From the NCBI GenBank assembly GCA_002343715.1, contig DDSA01000081.1, positions 1-62,373 of the forward strand: 62,373 bases of DNA. The letters run 5' to 3'. The stretch is from Phycisphaerales bacterium UBA2402. GTDB taxonomy: Bacteria > Planctomycetota > Phycisphaerae > Phycisphaerales > UBA1924. The first letter of the stretch is position 1, and every line of letters starts with the position of its first letter. Below the pieces are notes generated by a model, which was not told the DNA's origin, searched no databases, and worked only from the letters and a program-made list of their open reading frames with translations. Positions 43,714 to 52,874 of this stretch are shown here, in pieces. Made by a program: the position numbers and the translations under genes.

Positions 43714-44413
43714 GCAACGCACGAACGCGACGATCGAGAACGACCCCATCGCCCTCGCTGCCATCGAGCCGATCAAGAGCGGCATGATGGTGGGGCTGGG
43801 TACGGGCCTCATGGCCGACCGGGCCACGAGGCTCCTGGCCCAGATCGTCAAGCGCGACAAGCTCGACATCCGCTGTGTCGCCACCAGCCTCGCCACGCAC
43901 CGCCTGGGCTCCGAACTCGGACTGCGGCTTGTGCCCTTTGCCGATGTGGACCGGGTCGATTACCTCTTCGACGGCGCGAGCGAGGTGGATCATCAACTTC
44001 GCATGCTCAAAGGTCACCACGGCGCCATTACCCGGCAACGCCTGATAGCCGACGTCTCCGAGCGGTGCGTGTATCTCACCACGGAGGACCGGGTCAGCGA
44101 GCGGCTCGGCTCGCGGGCCTTGCTCACCGTGGTCGTCATCCCCTTCGGCAGCGCCAGCGTCCGTTCGCACCTGAGGAACCTGGGGCTGTCGGGGGTGCTT
44201 CGGCGGGACTTCGACGGCAAGGTCTTCGAGACCGAGGGGGGCGGCGTCGTGTTCGACATGACCTTCCCCGACCGCGACCCCAAGGAACTCGCCGACGAAC
44301 TCGACCACGTCACCGGCGTCGTTGATCACGGCATCTTCCTGAACGAGGCCGATGAGGTTCTGGTCGAATGCAAAGGCGGGGAGGTCCGTCGCATCATCGC
44401 CCTCGAATCCTGA
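43706..44413 (+). CDS. rpiA: Ribose-5-phosphate isomerase A homologue with altered active site
   Basis: 235 residues from TTG 43706, overlapping the ALDH7 stop by 8 bases. Overall RpiA layout is kept: GMMVGLGTGLMADRA (phosphate loop), LFDGASEVDHQLRMLKGHHGAITRQ, and LTTEDR. Aligned without gaps to E. coli RpiA, Asp81 (here Asp89) and Lys94 (Lys102) are present. But Asp84 is Ser92, the catalytic base Glu103 is Gln111, and the GGG after the Lys reads GHH. The phosphate loop has LM in place of ST. Isomerase activity is therefore doubtful; a paralogue acting on another sugar phosphate or an allosteric role is possible. Confidence 0.8.
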   Translation: MSEQRTNATIENDPIALAAIEPIKSGMMVGLGTGLMADRATRLLAQIVKRDKLDIRCVATSLATHRLGSELGLRLVPFADVDRVDYLFDGASEVDHQLRMLKGHHGAITRQRLIADVSERCVYLTTEDRVSERLGSRALLTVVVIPFGSASVRSHLRNLGLSGVLRRDFDGKVFETEGGGVVFDMTFPDRDPKELADELDHVTGVVDHGIFLNEADEVLVECKGGEVRRIIALES

Positions 44414-44426
44414 CCCGCACGCCGGT

Positions 44427-45044
44427 TCACGCGCTGACGTGCGGATGATCCCGGATGTGCCAGCGCAGCCTGCGTTTCGCCCAGACACCGCCGATGCTCA
44501 GACCGATCCGGGCCGTGTTGTCGAGCGGCGGCACGACCCACCCATCGGGCGGCCCTTCGATCCATACAACTTCACCCAGCGTGAGATCAAGGCCGTTCTC
44601 CTCTCGCCCGATACTCAAGGCCCGGCAGAGTTTGCCGGGCCCGCTGCACAAGTCGGCCTCCGCGGGGTTGGGCCGACTCCGCGTCGCACGCGCGGTACGC
44701 ATGGTTTCGATCCCGTGGAGTGGTTCCAACGCCCGCAGGAGGACGGCCGACGGATCGTTCACCTCGCCGCACACCACGTTCATGCAGAAGTGCATCCCGT
44801 AGGTGAAGTAGACGTAGGCCGTGCCCGCCCGCGCGTACATCGCCTCGTTCCGTGCGGTGCGACGGCCGCCAAAGGCGTGGCTCGCACGATCCCGCACGCC
44901 GGTGTACGCCTCGGTCTCGACGATGAGTCCCCGCAGCACTTCTCCGCCCGGCAGGCGTCTTGCCATCCGGCAACCGATCAGCCGCACCGCCAGCGTCGGC
45001 GCATCCACGCGGAAAAACTCGCGGGGCAACGGATGATCAGGCAT
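44427..45044 (-). CDS. 3-methyladenine DNA glycosylase (AAG/Mpg family)
   Basis: 205 residues. It excises alkylated and deaminated purines from DNA. Signatures: EFFRVDAPTLAVRLIGC, GLIVETEAYTGVRDRASHA with the catalytic Glu, GTAYVYFTYGMHFCMNVV with the intercalating Tyr region, and SGPGKLCRALSI. Single-domain AAG fold, normal length. Its start overlaps the end of ccsA by 8 bases, so it is read in the cytochrome-maturation transcript. It is convergent with the RpiA homologue (13-base gap, no terminator). Confidence 0.92.
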   Translation of the reverse strand: MPDHPLPREFFRVDAPTLAVRLIGCRMARRLPGGEVLRGLIVETEAYTGVRDRASHAFGGRRTARNEAMYARAGTAYVYFTYGMHFCMNVVCGEVNDPSAVLLRALEPLHGIETMRTARATRSRPNPAEADLCSGPGKLCRALSIGREENGLDLTLGEVVWIEGPPDGWVVPPLDNTARIGLSIGGVWAKRRLRWHIRDHPHVSA

Positions 45045-46848
45045 AGGCGTGCAGGCCCGGCAGGAGCAGGTTCACGCCGAAATATGTCCACAGCATCACG
45101 AAAAAGCCCACGATACTCAGCCAGGCCGTGGTGATCCCTTTTTTCGCCGGGTTCGCCACACGGACATGGACCACGATCAAGTAGACGATCCACGTAATGA
45201 GCGCCCAAGTTTCCTTCGGATCAAAGGCCCACCACCGACCCCAAGAATGGTCCGCCCACCAGCCCCCGAGCAAAATTCCCACTCCGAGCGTCCAGAAGGC
45301 CAGTTGAAGCACCGTGAGTTGAGCGGTATCAAGATCGGCCAGGAGTTTCGCACGGGGTGTATCTTCAGCTCCGCCGAGCGCCACGGCCACACCACTTACT
45401 CCGCCGGGGGTTCCATCGGCTGCAGTTCTCATCGCGCCCGAACCGAAGTAGTGGGCTCCGAGGTAGAACAGGCTGATGATGAATCCCAGCGCGATCAGGC
45501 CGTACGACACCAGCACCGTCGTGACATGATACTTGAGCAGCACGCTCGTGTTGAGAATCGCCGCCTCTCGCTCGATGAAGACGCCGGGGATCCCGGTCTG
45601 AGTCGCCGTCACCAGAACGAGGAATCCTACCGCCGCCGCCGCCGCGCCGAAGAGCCATTGGCGCTTCATCAGCATCACCACGGTGCCGACGACGACCGCG
45701 AAGAGCGACAGGCCGGTCATCGACTCGAACTGGTTTTGAATCGCGAAGCGCTCCGCGATGATGCACCGCGACACAAATCCGAACCCGTGCAGAAGCAGGG
45801 CGACCCCGAGGAAGACCGCCCCCGTTACCGCCAACCACCTTCGCCCCGTACCAAAGGCGAGAAGGAGGGACACCAGAGAGAGAAAATACGCCCAGAAACC
45901 CCACTCGAAGGCATTGACCTTGTTGTACGTCACTTCCAGCCTGCGTGTCGCCTGCGGGTACATCGAGGAGTTGATCTTCGGCAGTTCGTCGGCCAGCCGC
46001 CTCGCCGCGGCGTTCACGCGTTGCGCATCGTTCTCTCGCCATGCCGCGCCCAACTCCATCGCCGCCTGCCGCGCCGGGCTGCTCTCGGAAAGAGACGAGA
46101 GGTGGATCCACTCCGCGCTGCGGTCGCCGGGAGCGACGAGGACCATGTTCGCCTTACCCTGCATGAAAAGCCGGACGGCGTCGTCCACCGAGTTCAGCGC
46201 CCGCGTGAAGGCCTCGCTCGACATCCGCTGCTCGCCGATCTTTCTCGCGTGGCGGTCCACCATGAGCGGTGAGACACGGGCGACCTTCTTCCACCGCTCC
46301 TGCATCGACTCATCATCGGGGAACTCCGCCAGCAGGATGTCCTCACGCAGGGGCAGGAACTCCACGCCGATCAGCGGTTTGTCAAGGTAATACCCCGGAT
46401 CGATCGTCATGTCGAGGAGCGTGAACAAAGGGTCGAACGCGACCTCCCGGACATCTTCTCCGCCGGGTTTCGGGGTCTTGATGTAGTCCACGTACCGATT
46501 CCGGCCGGTGATGCGCTTCACCGATTCTTTCGCCAGCGTGCCCAGCACTTTCACGCGGCCGTTGTGAAACACGGCCAGTTCACGCAGAGGCTCCAGGTCC
46601 ACCGTGGCCGCGAGCATGGCCTTGTTTGCTGTTTTCGGGACTTTCGCCAGGTCTGTGTTGTGCTGCCCGAAGGGGTTGGCGAGACTCGCACCGGAGCCGC
46701 TGAGCGATTGAGTGCGCGGATGGCTGTTGCCTTCCGGGGCGGACTGTGCCCGAGCGAGTGAGGCCGCTGCGATCATGCACAGCAGCGCGGTATATACGAA
46801 GCACGCCCACCCCCCACGACCGACGACCCTGCACATTGTCATGTTCAT
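45037..46848 (-). CDS. ccsA: System II cytochrome c assembly protein CcsA with long N-terminal domain
   Basis: 603 residues from ATG 46848, which begins a signal peptide (ACFVYTALLCMIAAASLARA); GGAG lies 8 bases upstream. GTG 46893 overlapping the resB stop is an alternative. Residues 30-300 form a soluble domain (AVFHNGRVKVLGTLAKESVK, LLDMTIDPGYYLDKPLIGVE) not present in standard CcsA. The C-terminal 300 residues are CcsA proper: about eight membrane segments and the WWD haem motif HSWGRWWAFDPKETWALITW. With ResB it delivers haem to apocytochrome c at the periplasmic side. The extra domain resembles those on CcsA of Bacteroidetes and planctomycetes. Confidence 0.88.
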   Translation of the reverse strand: MNMTMCRVVGRGGWACFVYTALLCMIAAASLARAQSAPEGNSHPRTQSLSGSGASLANPFGQHNTDLAKVPKTANKAMLAATVDLEPLRELAVFHNGRVKVLGTLAKESVKRITGRNRYVDYIKTPKPGGEDVREVAFDPLFTLLDMTIDPGYYLDKPLIGVEFLPLREDILLAEFPDDESMQERWKKVARVSPLMVDRHARKIGEQRMSSEAFTRALNSVDDAVRLFMQGKANMVLVAPGDRSAEWIHLSSLSESSPARQAAMELGAAWRENDAQRVNAAARRLADELPKINSSMYPQATRRLEVTYNKVNAFEWGFWAYFLSLVSLLLAFGTGRRWLAVTGAVFLGVALLLHGFGFVSRCIIAERFAIQNQFESMTGLSLFAVVVGTVVMLMKRQWLFGAAAAAVGFLVLVTATQTGIPGVFIEREAAILNTSVLLKYHVTTVLVSYGLIALGFIISLFYLGAHYFGSGAMRTAADGTPGGVSGVAVALGGAEDTPRAKLLADLDTAQLTVLQLAFWTLGVGILLGGWWADHSWGRWWAFDPKETWALITWIVYLIVVHVRVANPAKKGITTAWLSIVGFFVMLWTYFGVNLLLPGLHAYA

Positions 46849-46889
46849 TGGAAGCACTCCGGAGGTTCGCGTCTGAACTTTGGATCGAT

Positions 46890-49457
46890 TCACACCGACA
46901 CCTCCGCCGGCTCGCGTTGCACCACGATCCGCGCCGGTTTGACGTACGTCCCGGATTTCACCTGCTCTTGCACACGCCGCTTTTCTCGGCGAACCAGCCA
47001 CGGCTTGACGTAGAACGCCCACGGAATGCCAAGGCCCATCAGCACACTCCCCAGCGCGATGATATGGATCCCCGCGTTGTTCCCCACGCCCAGGATGGTG
47101 AACGAGGCAAAGGGCTTGGGGATCTGTCCCTCGTCGGCCAGCCGTTGCGTCCTGTTCCACCCTTGTGCATCCCACCCGGCCTGGCTGAACTTGAACTGGT
47201 GCGGTGAAAGCCCCGATCTGAGTCTGCCAACCGCGTTGGCGAGCCAGGTCCGCCGCTCATCCCACCAGAAAGGCGCGGTCAGCGGGGCGTTGAGTTTGGT
47301 GACATGCTCGAACGGCTCGAACGACAGAGAAGTGGGCGTTACCTTCAGAATGCTCTGATAGTCCCTGGGCGCGCCGCGATGGTCGTACGCGATCATCTGG
47401 AAATCTGCGAGTTGAATCACAAACCCCGGGAGCGGGTGTTGAAGTCTCCCGAAGGCCAACTCCACCACGGACCCATCGGGCAGCGTGACCGTCCGCTCGG
47501 TGCTCGGACCCATGCCGAAATACTTGGCGAATGGCAGCCATACCACCGCCGCGCCGCTGGCGTTACGAGCCTCGACCGCGAGCATGGCCTTGTCGTGCGT
47601 CCCGACCGCCTCGCGGTCGGCGCGGATCGCCTCGGCCGAAGCCGGGACGGGGCGCTCGACCTGCCGGGAATTCTCCCACCGTTCGCCGATGCGAAGTCGC
47701 ACTTTCTCCAGCCCCAGGTCGACCCAGCCGTCCGCCGGCAGCGGGTCATGGACCTTCACCGCGCCGCCCTGTGATCGGACGATCGCACGCGAGCGACCTG
47801 CTTCAGGCTCGTCGAGATACACCTGCAGTTGATCCGACTCCACCAGTGTCACCCGGATCGCCCCGTCCGCATCGCGGCGCTTGGGCATGCCGGTGGGGTT
47901 CAACTCGCTCAATAAATCCTGATCGATGCCGGGAAATCGGTGATACACCCACCGGTCGTACGGCGCGGCCCCCACCCCCGACAGCGCCGGCGGCGTGATC
48001 GTCACCACCGCGATGCTGCTGTCCGCGTCCTTGTACCCCGGGGTGATGATCGGGAACGGCGGCTGCGGGCGAAGTTCCTTGACCAGAATCTTGTATCCCG
48101 TGGCCCCGGCCTCGATCAGCGTACCCATCATCACCGGAAAGACTCCCCGGTAGTTGGCGCCCGGCACTTCCACCACCAACGCGTGCATCGTCCCCGGCGG
48201 CAGAGGCTCGGAGAGGCTCTTCCACCTCTCCTCCGGCATGCCGGCACGAGCACCCATGGTGTACTCGATCGCAAACGTGCCGGGAACATCCGCGATTCGG
48301 TCCTTGGGCACGGAAGGCGCGAGTGTGAAAGAAAAAACCGGCTTCTCGGCATCCACCACGCCATCCTTGTCGGGGATCGCGCTGTGCATGTAGACGATCC
48401 GGAGCGGTGTCCTGTCACCACCAACGCTCGTCTCGGGCAGCCTGACCCAGTCATTCACACTTTCCGCGAAGTGGCAATACCCGATCACACGCAAGGTCAA
48501 TCCGGGATCGACAAAGCGCCCCATCAACGGGACACACGGGATATCCAACACCCCCTGATCACTCACCCGCCAGGGAGCCTTGCGGCCCGCGGTCTCCCAC
48601 GCCGACTCACCCATACCCGCCGCGAGGTTGTAGTCGTTGTACCGCGGCACGCCGCGGAGCGGGCAGGCGTCCCACTGACCGTCCCCGGTTGAGACATACA
48701 CCGCGACTCTGGTATTATCGAAAAATCGGTCCTGAGGCGGCCCGACACCGGGCAAACCCGTTCGCTCGTTGACCCGACCCGCGAAGAGAATCGTGTCACC
48801 TTCGCGTTTCAGACCGCTGTAGTAGATGCTTCCCAGAGCGATCACCACGATGCCGGTATGAACGGTGAGCACACCGATGTTCTTGAATGAAAACTCGATA
48901 CGCCGAACTGTGCTCACCACCATGTTCAGAACGAACAGGAGCAGAATCCACCGCAGCGGCCACCAGGAGTAGTACTCCAGTTCCGACATTTCAATGCCGG
49001 GCAGCCGGCGGAGAGTCACCGAGTAGTTGCGCTCTACAAACTTGTGAAAGAAACGCACACCGGTGCCTCGCTCGGGGCTGAACTTCAGCAGGGGCCAGAT
49101 CCAGTACCACCAGGCGTAGGCCCCGGCGGCGGCGGCAGCGCCGCCGCAGATCAGCCGAAGCGACAAAGCAACAGCCCCGCCACCACGGACGATACGTGAG
49201 ATACTCCACCAGACCAGCATCGCCGCGGCAGCGACCGCCAGGATCAACGTCATGGCATAGAACGCGAAGGTTGGCGCGAGCGCAATAAGGCCCACCGGCA
49301 CACTCGCCGATATCCCGTACAGCACAACCAATACCAACAGAATCACGGCCAGCGTGATCGAACTGAATGCTCGGAGCAGGAACCAGACGGGCCGGAGTAA
49401 CGGGCCTCGAAGATTCTCATCATCCCACTTCTGAACTTGTCGCCACTTTACACTCAT
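46890..49457 (-). CDS. resB: ResB-like cytochrome c biogenesis protein, extended form
   Basis: 855 residues, larger than typical ResB/CcsB. Four to six N-terminal membrane segments (about 25-235) include FSSITLAVILLVLVVLYGISASVP, the family start, and GVLTVHTGIVVIALGSIYYSG. A periplasmic region of over 500 residues follows and a last membrane segment lies near 805-830 (IHIIALGSVLMGLGIPWAF). Together with CcsA it forms the system II haem exporter and synthetase. Upstream are AT-rich DNA and two short palindromes, so this is probably the operon start (resB, ccsA, mpg-like gene). Confidence 0.85.
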   Translation of the reverse strand: MSVKWRQVQKWDDENLRGPLLRPVWFLLRAFSSITLAVILLVLVVLYGISASVPVGLIALAPTFAFYAMTLILAVAAAAMLVWWSISRIVRGGGAVALSLRLICGGAAAAAGAYAWWYWIWPLLKFSPERGTGVRFFHKFVERNYSVTLRRLPGIEMSELEYYSWWPLRWILLLFVLNMVVSTVRRIEFSFKNIGVLTVHTGIVVIALGSIYYSGLKREGDTILFAGRVNERTGLPGVGPPQDRFFDNTRVAVYVSTGDGQWDACPLRGVPRYNDYNLAAGMGESAWETAGRKAPWRVSDQGVLDIPCVPLMGRFVDPGLTLRVIGYCHFAESVNDWVRLPETSVGGDRTPLRIVYMHSAIPDKDGVVDAEKPVFSFTLAPSVPKDRIADVPGTFAIEYTMGARAGMPEERWKSLSEPLPPGTMHALVVEVPGANYRGVFPVMMGTLIEAGATGYKILVKELRPQPPFPIITPGYKDADSSIAVVTITPPALSGVGAAPYDRWVYHRFPGIDQDLLSELNPTGMPKRRDADGAIRVTLVESDQLQVYLDEPEAGRSRAIVRSQGGAVKVHDPLPADGWVDLGLEKVRLRIGERWENSRQVERPVPASAEAIRADREAVGTHDKAMLAVEARNASGAAVVWLPFAKYFGMGPSTERTVTLPDGSVVELAFGRLQHPLPGFVIQLADFQMIAYDHRGAPRDYQSILKVTPTSLSFEPFEHVTKLNAPLTAPFWWDERRTWLANAVGRLRSGLSPHQFKFSQAGWDAQGWNRTQRLADEGQIPKPFASFTILGVGNNAGIHIIALGSVLMGLGIPWAFYVKPWLVRREKRRVQEQVKSGTYVKPARIVVQREPAEVSV

Positions 49458-49483
49458 CCGGTTCGCTTCTTTATCTCAACTTC

Positions 49484-49511
49484 AGAACGTTCTAAACACG
49501 ATTGGAATTCC
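49484..49511. promoter_or_regulatory. AT-rich region with two short palindromes upstream of resB
   Basis: AGAACGTTCT (49484-49493) and GGAATTCC (49504-49511) are perfect palindromes 10 bases apart, within the most AT-rich stretch of this region. They lie 27-54 bases before the resB ATG, where a repressor or activator could act. Confidence 0.3.
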
Positions 49512-49523
49512 TGCATAAACGCA

Positions 49524-50996
49524 TTATTTACCAATCAACAGCAATTCCGGCCTCCCTCCACCTAACATGATACGATCCAAAGCGAGATCAAGTTCTGACT
49601 TCGGGTTGAATTCTGTAACTGACACCCCAACTACTCCAGCGATGGTTGCCCCGCGTTTAAACGTAAAGGACAACGGGTCAAGTCCAAGTGCGGCCGCCCC
49701 ATCCATGGTCGCCATTCCCAACACCGTGATCGCGGTCACGGCATCTCGGCGGTAAAGCAGACGCATTTCATCGAGGATAGAGATTCCGGATTCCGTCCCC
49801 CCGACCCATTCACCCCGGGGCAGGTTAATGATCGAATCCGTCCCGAGCGCGACCCGTGTGCCGCACAAGAGCATGTCAATAAATCGATGCGGCCCGAACG
49901 ACGCCGCGGCATCGAAATACACGGCACTCCGGGGGCAATACACCACCGCGGTCCGGCTTTCCGCCAGGGATGTGATGTCCTCATTGCTCGCGTAGTTCAC
50001 ATGCGCGGCGAGAAAGTCCCCGTAGCGAAGAACCGGGGAAAGGTGCGCAACGGGAGTTTTTCCCCGACCAGCATCATCGAGGATGGACTCACTCCATACA
50101 CCGAGCCGTTCCAGCAACTCTCGCTGAGGTCCGGCCCCGGATCGGATAAACTCGATCTCTTCCGGTGTCTCCGAAAGGTGCGTGGCCAGAGGCAGCGAGT
50201 GCCGCTGAGCCAACTCGATGGCCCGCATGTAGTTGCGCCGAGAGACCGAATAAGGAGCGTGGGGCTGCAAGCCCAGTTTCACCCGACGCTCCGCGTAACG
50301 ACCGCGGGCGAGTGCGGCACCTTCCTGCACCGCATCCACGAGTCGATCCGCCCCGGATTCTTCCCCCGTACCGATACCGAAAAACTCGAGAAAACTCACA
50401 CCCCACAATGGTGAATCCGTTAGCGCCTCATAGGCAGCGATCCTTGGCACGCCCCCCGCGGCCCCGGCGATGTCTCCTACCGCCACCACGCCGCCGAGCA
50501 GCGATTGTTCGATGCCCAACCTCACGGACGCCGCAATTGCTTCATCATCCTGCGCACGGCGACTGCGAACCAAATCAACGAAACCGATGAATCCTCGATC
50601 CCGGTCGTGCGGTTGCGGGCCGATGTGTGTCAGGTCCAGATGTGCATGCGCGTTGACCAGCCCGGGTAGAAGGACCTGGTCAGGTCGATTGATGCGCCGG
50701 GCGCGATTCGCCAAGGGGTGTCGATCCACCAACCCCGGCGGCCCCGCGGCGAGCACCTTTGTGCGAGCGTGCATGGCCGTTCGCCCCCCAAACACCACCT
50801 CCGACTCATCACGCATTTCCAGAAGCAACGACCCCGGAGAGGCTGACACCGCCAACGCATCTTCAATGGCGAGGGCGTCGATGCGGATGAATGCCGTTTC
50901 AGCGAGTGTGGGCGAATGCATGACTTCGGTCGCGGACCTGAACGCCGTCGGCAGGGTATGACCCCCACTCATCCCCAGCGGCATTCCAACCCCCAT
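49524..50996 (-). CDS. Amidohydrolase-superfamily deaminase
   Basis: 490 residues; ATG 50921 (25 codons in) is an alternative start. Metal-dependent TIM barrel with LPGLVNAHAHLDL (HxH), ATHLSETPEE, LAAHVNYASNEDI (His) and ALGTDSIINL (Asp), in the order of the TRZ/ATZ and S-adenosylhomocysteine/aminodeoxyfutalosine deaminase group. The composite beta-sandwich ends are at both termini (RPDQVLLPG; GATIAGVVGVSVTEF). Aminodeoxyfutalosine deaminase of futalosine menaquinone synthesis is one possibility, but no mqn gene is adjacent. It is divergent from the OmpA lipoprotein. Confidence 0.8.
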   Translation of the reverse strand: MGVGMPLGMSGGHTLPTAFRSATEVMHSPTLAETAFIRIDALAIEDALAVSASPGSLLLEMRDESEVVFGGRTAMHARTKVLAAGPPGLVDRHPLANRARRINRPDQVLLPGLVNAHAHLDLTHIGPQPHDRDRGFIGFVDLVRSRRAQDDEAIAASVRLGIEQSLLGGVVAVGDIAGAAGGVPRIAAYEALTDSPLWGVSFLEFFGIGTGEESGADRLVDAVQEGAALARGRYAERRVKLGLQPHAPYSVSRRNYMRAIELAQRHSLPLATHLSETPEEIEFIRSGAGPQRELLERLGVWSESILDDAGRGKTPVAHLSPVLRYGDFLAAHVNYASNEDITSLAESRTAVVYCPRSAVYFDAAASFGPHRFIDMLLCGTRVALGTDSIINLPRGEWVGGTESGISILDEMRLLYRRDAVTAITVLGMATMDGAAALGLDPLSFTFKRGATIAGVVGVSVTEFNPKSELDLALDRIMLGGGRPELLLIGK

Positions 50997-51164
50997 ACCC
51001 GGCGATAACCTCTCGTTGACGGCGAAGACCGCAAGCCATCAAACCCTGCCCGGCATCATCCCACCGCGCCGAATGCCCCCTATTATCGACACCTTCGCAC
51101 CCGCGATCCCACGAGCCTGCCCACGGAAGGGCCGGCGAACAGCACGTTCGCACAAGGAATCCAG

Positions 51165-52040
51165 ATGAAGAACGACAACTCCGCACTTTCCACAAGAATC
51201 CCCACGTGCGCTGCCCTAGCCGTAGCGGCTTCGATGCTGACCGGCTGTGTGGGCCAGGGCCAGTACGACAATCTCTACGCCACCAACCGCAGCCTGACCG
51301 CCCGCAATGCCGAACTCACGCGCGAACGAGATGAGGCGCGCACCGCTCTCGAACTGTTGAAGAAGAGCCTCGGAAGCGGCGAGGGAGCCGTTGCCGCGCT
51401 GCAAAGAGAGAACGCCGAACTCCGCCGCCTCTACGACCAGGCCATGGCCAGCATGAAGGACATGGAGCAGCGCATGAGCGGGCTGAGTTTCGGCGACCTC
51501 GATCCCGCCACCGATCAGGCTCTTCAGGAACTCGCCGCGAAGTACCCCGATCTGATCAAGTACGACTCCGACAAGGGCATGCTCCGATTCGCCAGCGATC
51601 TCACCTTCGACTCCGGATCGGCCGTGGTCAAACCCGAGGCCAAGCGGGCGCTGGCCGCGCTCGCCGAAGTCCTCAAGTCCGCCTCGGCGCTCCAGTATGA
51701 AGTGGTCATCGAAGGTCACACCGACACCCAGCGGATCAGCGCCAACACGGCCAAACTTCACCCCACCAACCGCCACCTCTCGGCCCACCGTTCCATCGCC
51801 GTGATCAACGAACTCGGTGCCATCGGCGTTCCGTTCGGTCGCATGATGGCCGCGGGATGGGGTGAGTACCGCCCCCTGGTCCCCAATAACTCCAACGGCA
51901 ACACGCCGCAGAACCGCCGCGTCGAGATCTTCCTCGCTCGCTCGCACGCCACCGGCACCCCTGCCGCCGCGTCTGAGTCCTCCTCCATCGCCCCAGACCG
52001 CTCGGCCCCTCCGGCAAGACCGATCGACCTGACCAAGTAA
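51165..52040 (+). CDS. OmpA-family lipoprotein
   Basis: 291 residues. Lipobox SMLTGC, Cys at about residue 28. A coiled coil follows (about 40-108: NRSLTARNAELTRERDEART, LQRENAELRRLYDQAM), then an OmpA C-terminal peptidoglycan-binding domain (about 140-265): LTFDSGSAVVKPEAKRAL, VIEGHTDTQRI, LSAHRSIAVIN, GWGEYRPL and NRRVEIFL. The Asp and Arg that bind diaminopimelate are present. It probably ties the outer membrane to the cell wall. Pal is less likely because of the coiled coil and because no tol genes are near. AAGGA precedes the ATG; a terminator follows. Confidence 0.9.
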   Translation: MKNDNSALSTRIPTCAALAVAASMLTGCVGQGQYDNLYATNRSLTARNAELTRERDEARTALELLKKSLGSGEGAVAALQRENAELRRLYDQAMASMKDMEQRMSGLSFGDLDPATDQALQELAAKYPDLIKYDSDKGMLRFASDLTFDSGSAVVKPEAKRALAALAEVLKSASALQYEVVIEGHTDTQRISANTAKLHPTNRHLSAHRSIAVINELGAIGVPFGRMMAAGWGEYRPLVPNNSNGNTPQNRRVEIFLARSHATGTPAAASESSSIAPDRSAPPARPIDLTK

Positions 52041-52092
52041 CTGAATCCGCTTCGCGGCGATGACCGCGGCGACACTCACTCGGTTCTCGCTC

Positions 52093-52121
52093 CGCCCTGT
52101 TCTCTACAACGGGGCGTTTTT
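52093..52121 (+). terminator. Rho-independent terminator after the OmpA gene
   Basis: CGCCCTGT (52093-52100), 8-base loop, ACGGGGCG (52109-52116), then five T. The stem is complete with one G-T pair. It begins 53 bases after the stop at 52040. Confidence 0.82.
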
Positions 52122-52184
52122 CATCATTGACACACCGGGTGTCGAAATCGGCGGGTACGCTCTCCCGAAGAAAGATCCCGCACC

Positions 52185-52814
52185 ATGACCACACGCCTTC
52201 ACTGCGACCGTTGCGACAAACCGTTCGACACCGATGCCCAGCCCGGCGACAAGGTGAAGTGCCCTCACTGCGCCGACGTCAACATCGTCCGCGCAACCGC
52301 GCACGGAAAACCGGTCACTCCGGCCCCTGATCGCGCCGCCGCCGCGGGCTATCCGCCCTCCACTGGACCGGAAACTGATGTTCTGCGCATCCGCCCCGCC
52401 ATGCTGCGGGCGAAGCCTCTGCGCTTCTTCGGTCTTTGGGTCGGTGTTGTTCTGGGCGTCGTCGGCGGCATCATGTTGCTGGCTCCCATGCTGCCTGCCG
52501 CTATCGCCTGCTTCATCCTCGCCGTCGCGTGCGGTCTTGTTCTGTCGGTGTGGAAGTTTTATACCCTTCACGATCGGCTGCGGATCACCACGCGACGTAT
52601 CGTCGACCGGGAGGGACTGTTCTCCAAGCGCACCAGCGAAGTCCTGATCAAGGATATCCGCAACGTGGTTGTCAATCAGACGTTCTGGCAGCGGCTCTGG
52701 GGCGTCGGGTCTGTCGCGATTTCCAGCGCGGCGGCGGACAACGGCATCGACATCGAGATGAGCGATGTGCCACGTCCGGAAGAGGTCAAGCGCGTGCTCG
52801 ATTTCTATCGATGA
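52185..52814 (+). CDS. Zinc-ribbon plus bacterial PH-domain membrane protein
   Basis: 209 residues. A zinc ribbon opens the protein (CDRCDKPF ... KVKCPHC, residues 6-29), like the MJ0042 type. A Pro/Ala linker follows, then two membrane segments (about 85-125: GVVLGVVGGIMLLAPMLPAA and AIACFILAVACGLVL), then a bPH2-type domain (LRITTRRIVDREGLFSKRTSEVLIKDIRNVVV, written in two strands; SVAISSAAADNGIDIEM). Architecture matches YdbS/YdbT-like proteins found in many bacteria, linked loosely to membrane homeostasis. Normal ATG; AAAGA upstream. Role unknown. Confidence 0.8.
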   Translation: MTTRLHCDRCDKPFDTDAQPGDKVKCPHCADVNIVRATAHGKPVTPAPDRAAAAGYPPSTGPETDVLRIRPAMLRAKPLRFFGLWVGVVLGVVGGIMLLAPMLPAAIACFILAVACGLVLSVWKFYTLHDRLRITTRRIVDREGLFSKRTSEVLIKDIRNVVVNQTFWQRLWGVGSVAISSAAADNGIDIEMSDVPRPEEVKRVLDFYR

Positions 52815-52874
52815 CTCGCCTGTCAGCGTCTGGATCATCGCCCGCGCCGGGTTGACCCCGCCCACAAGGCGCGG

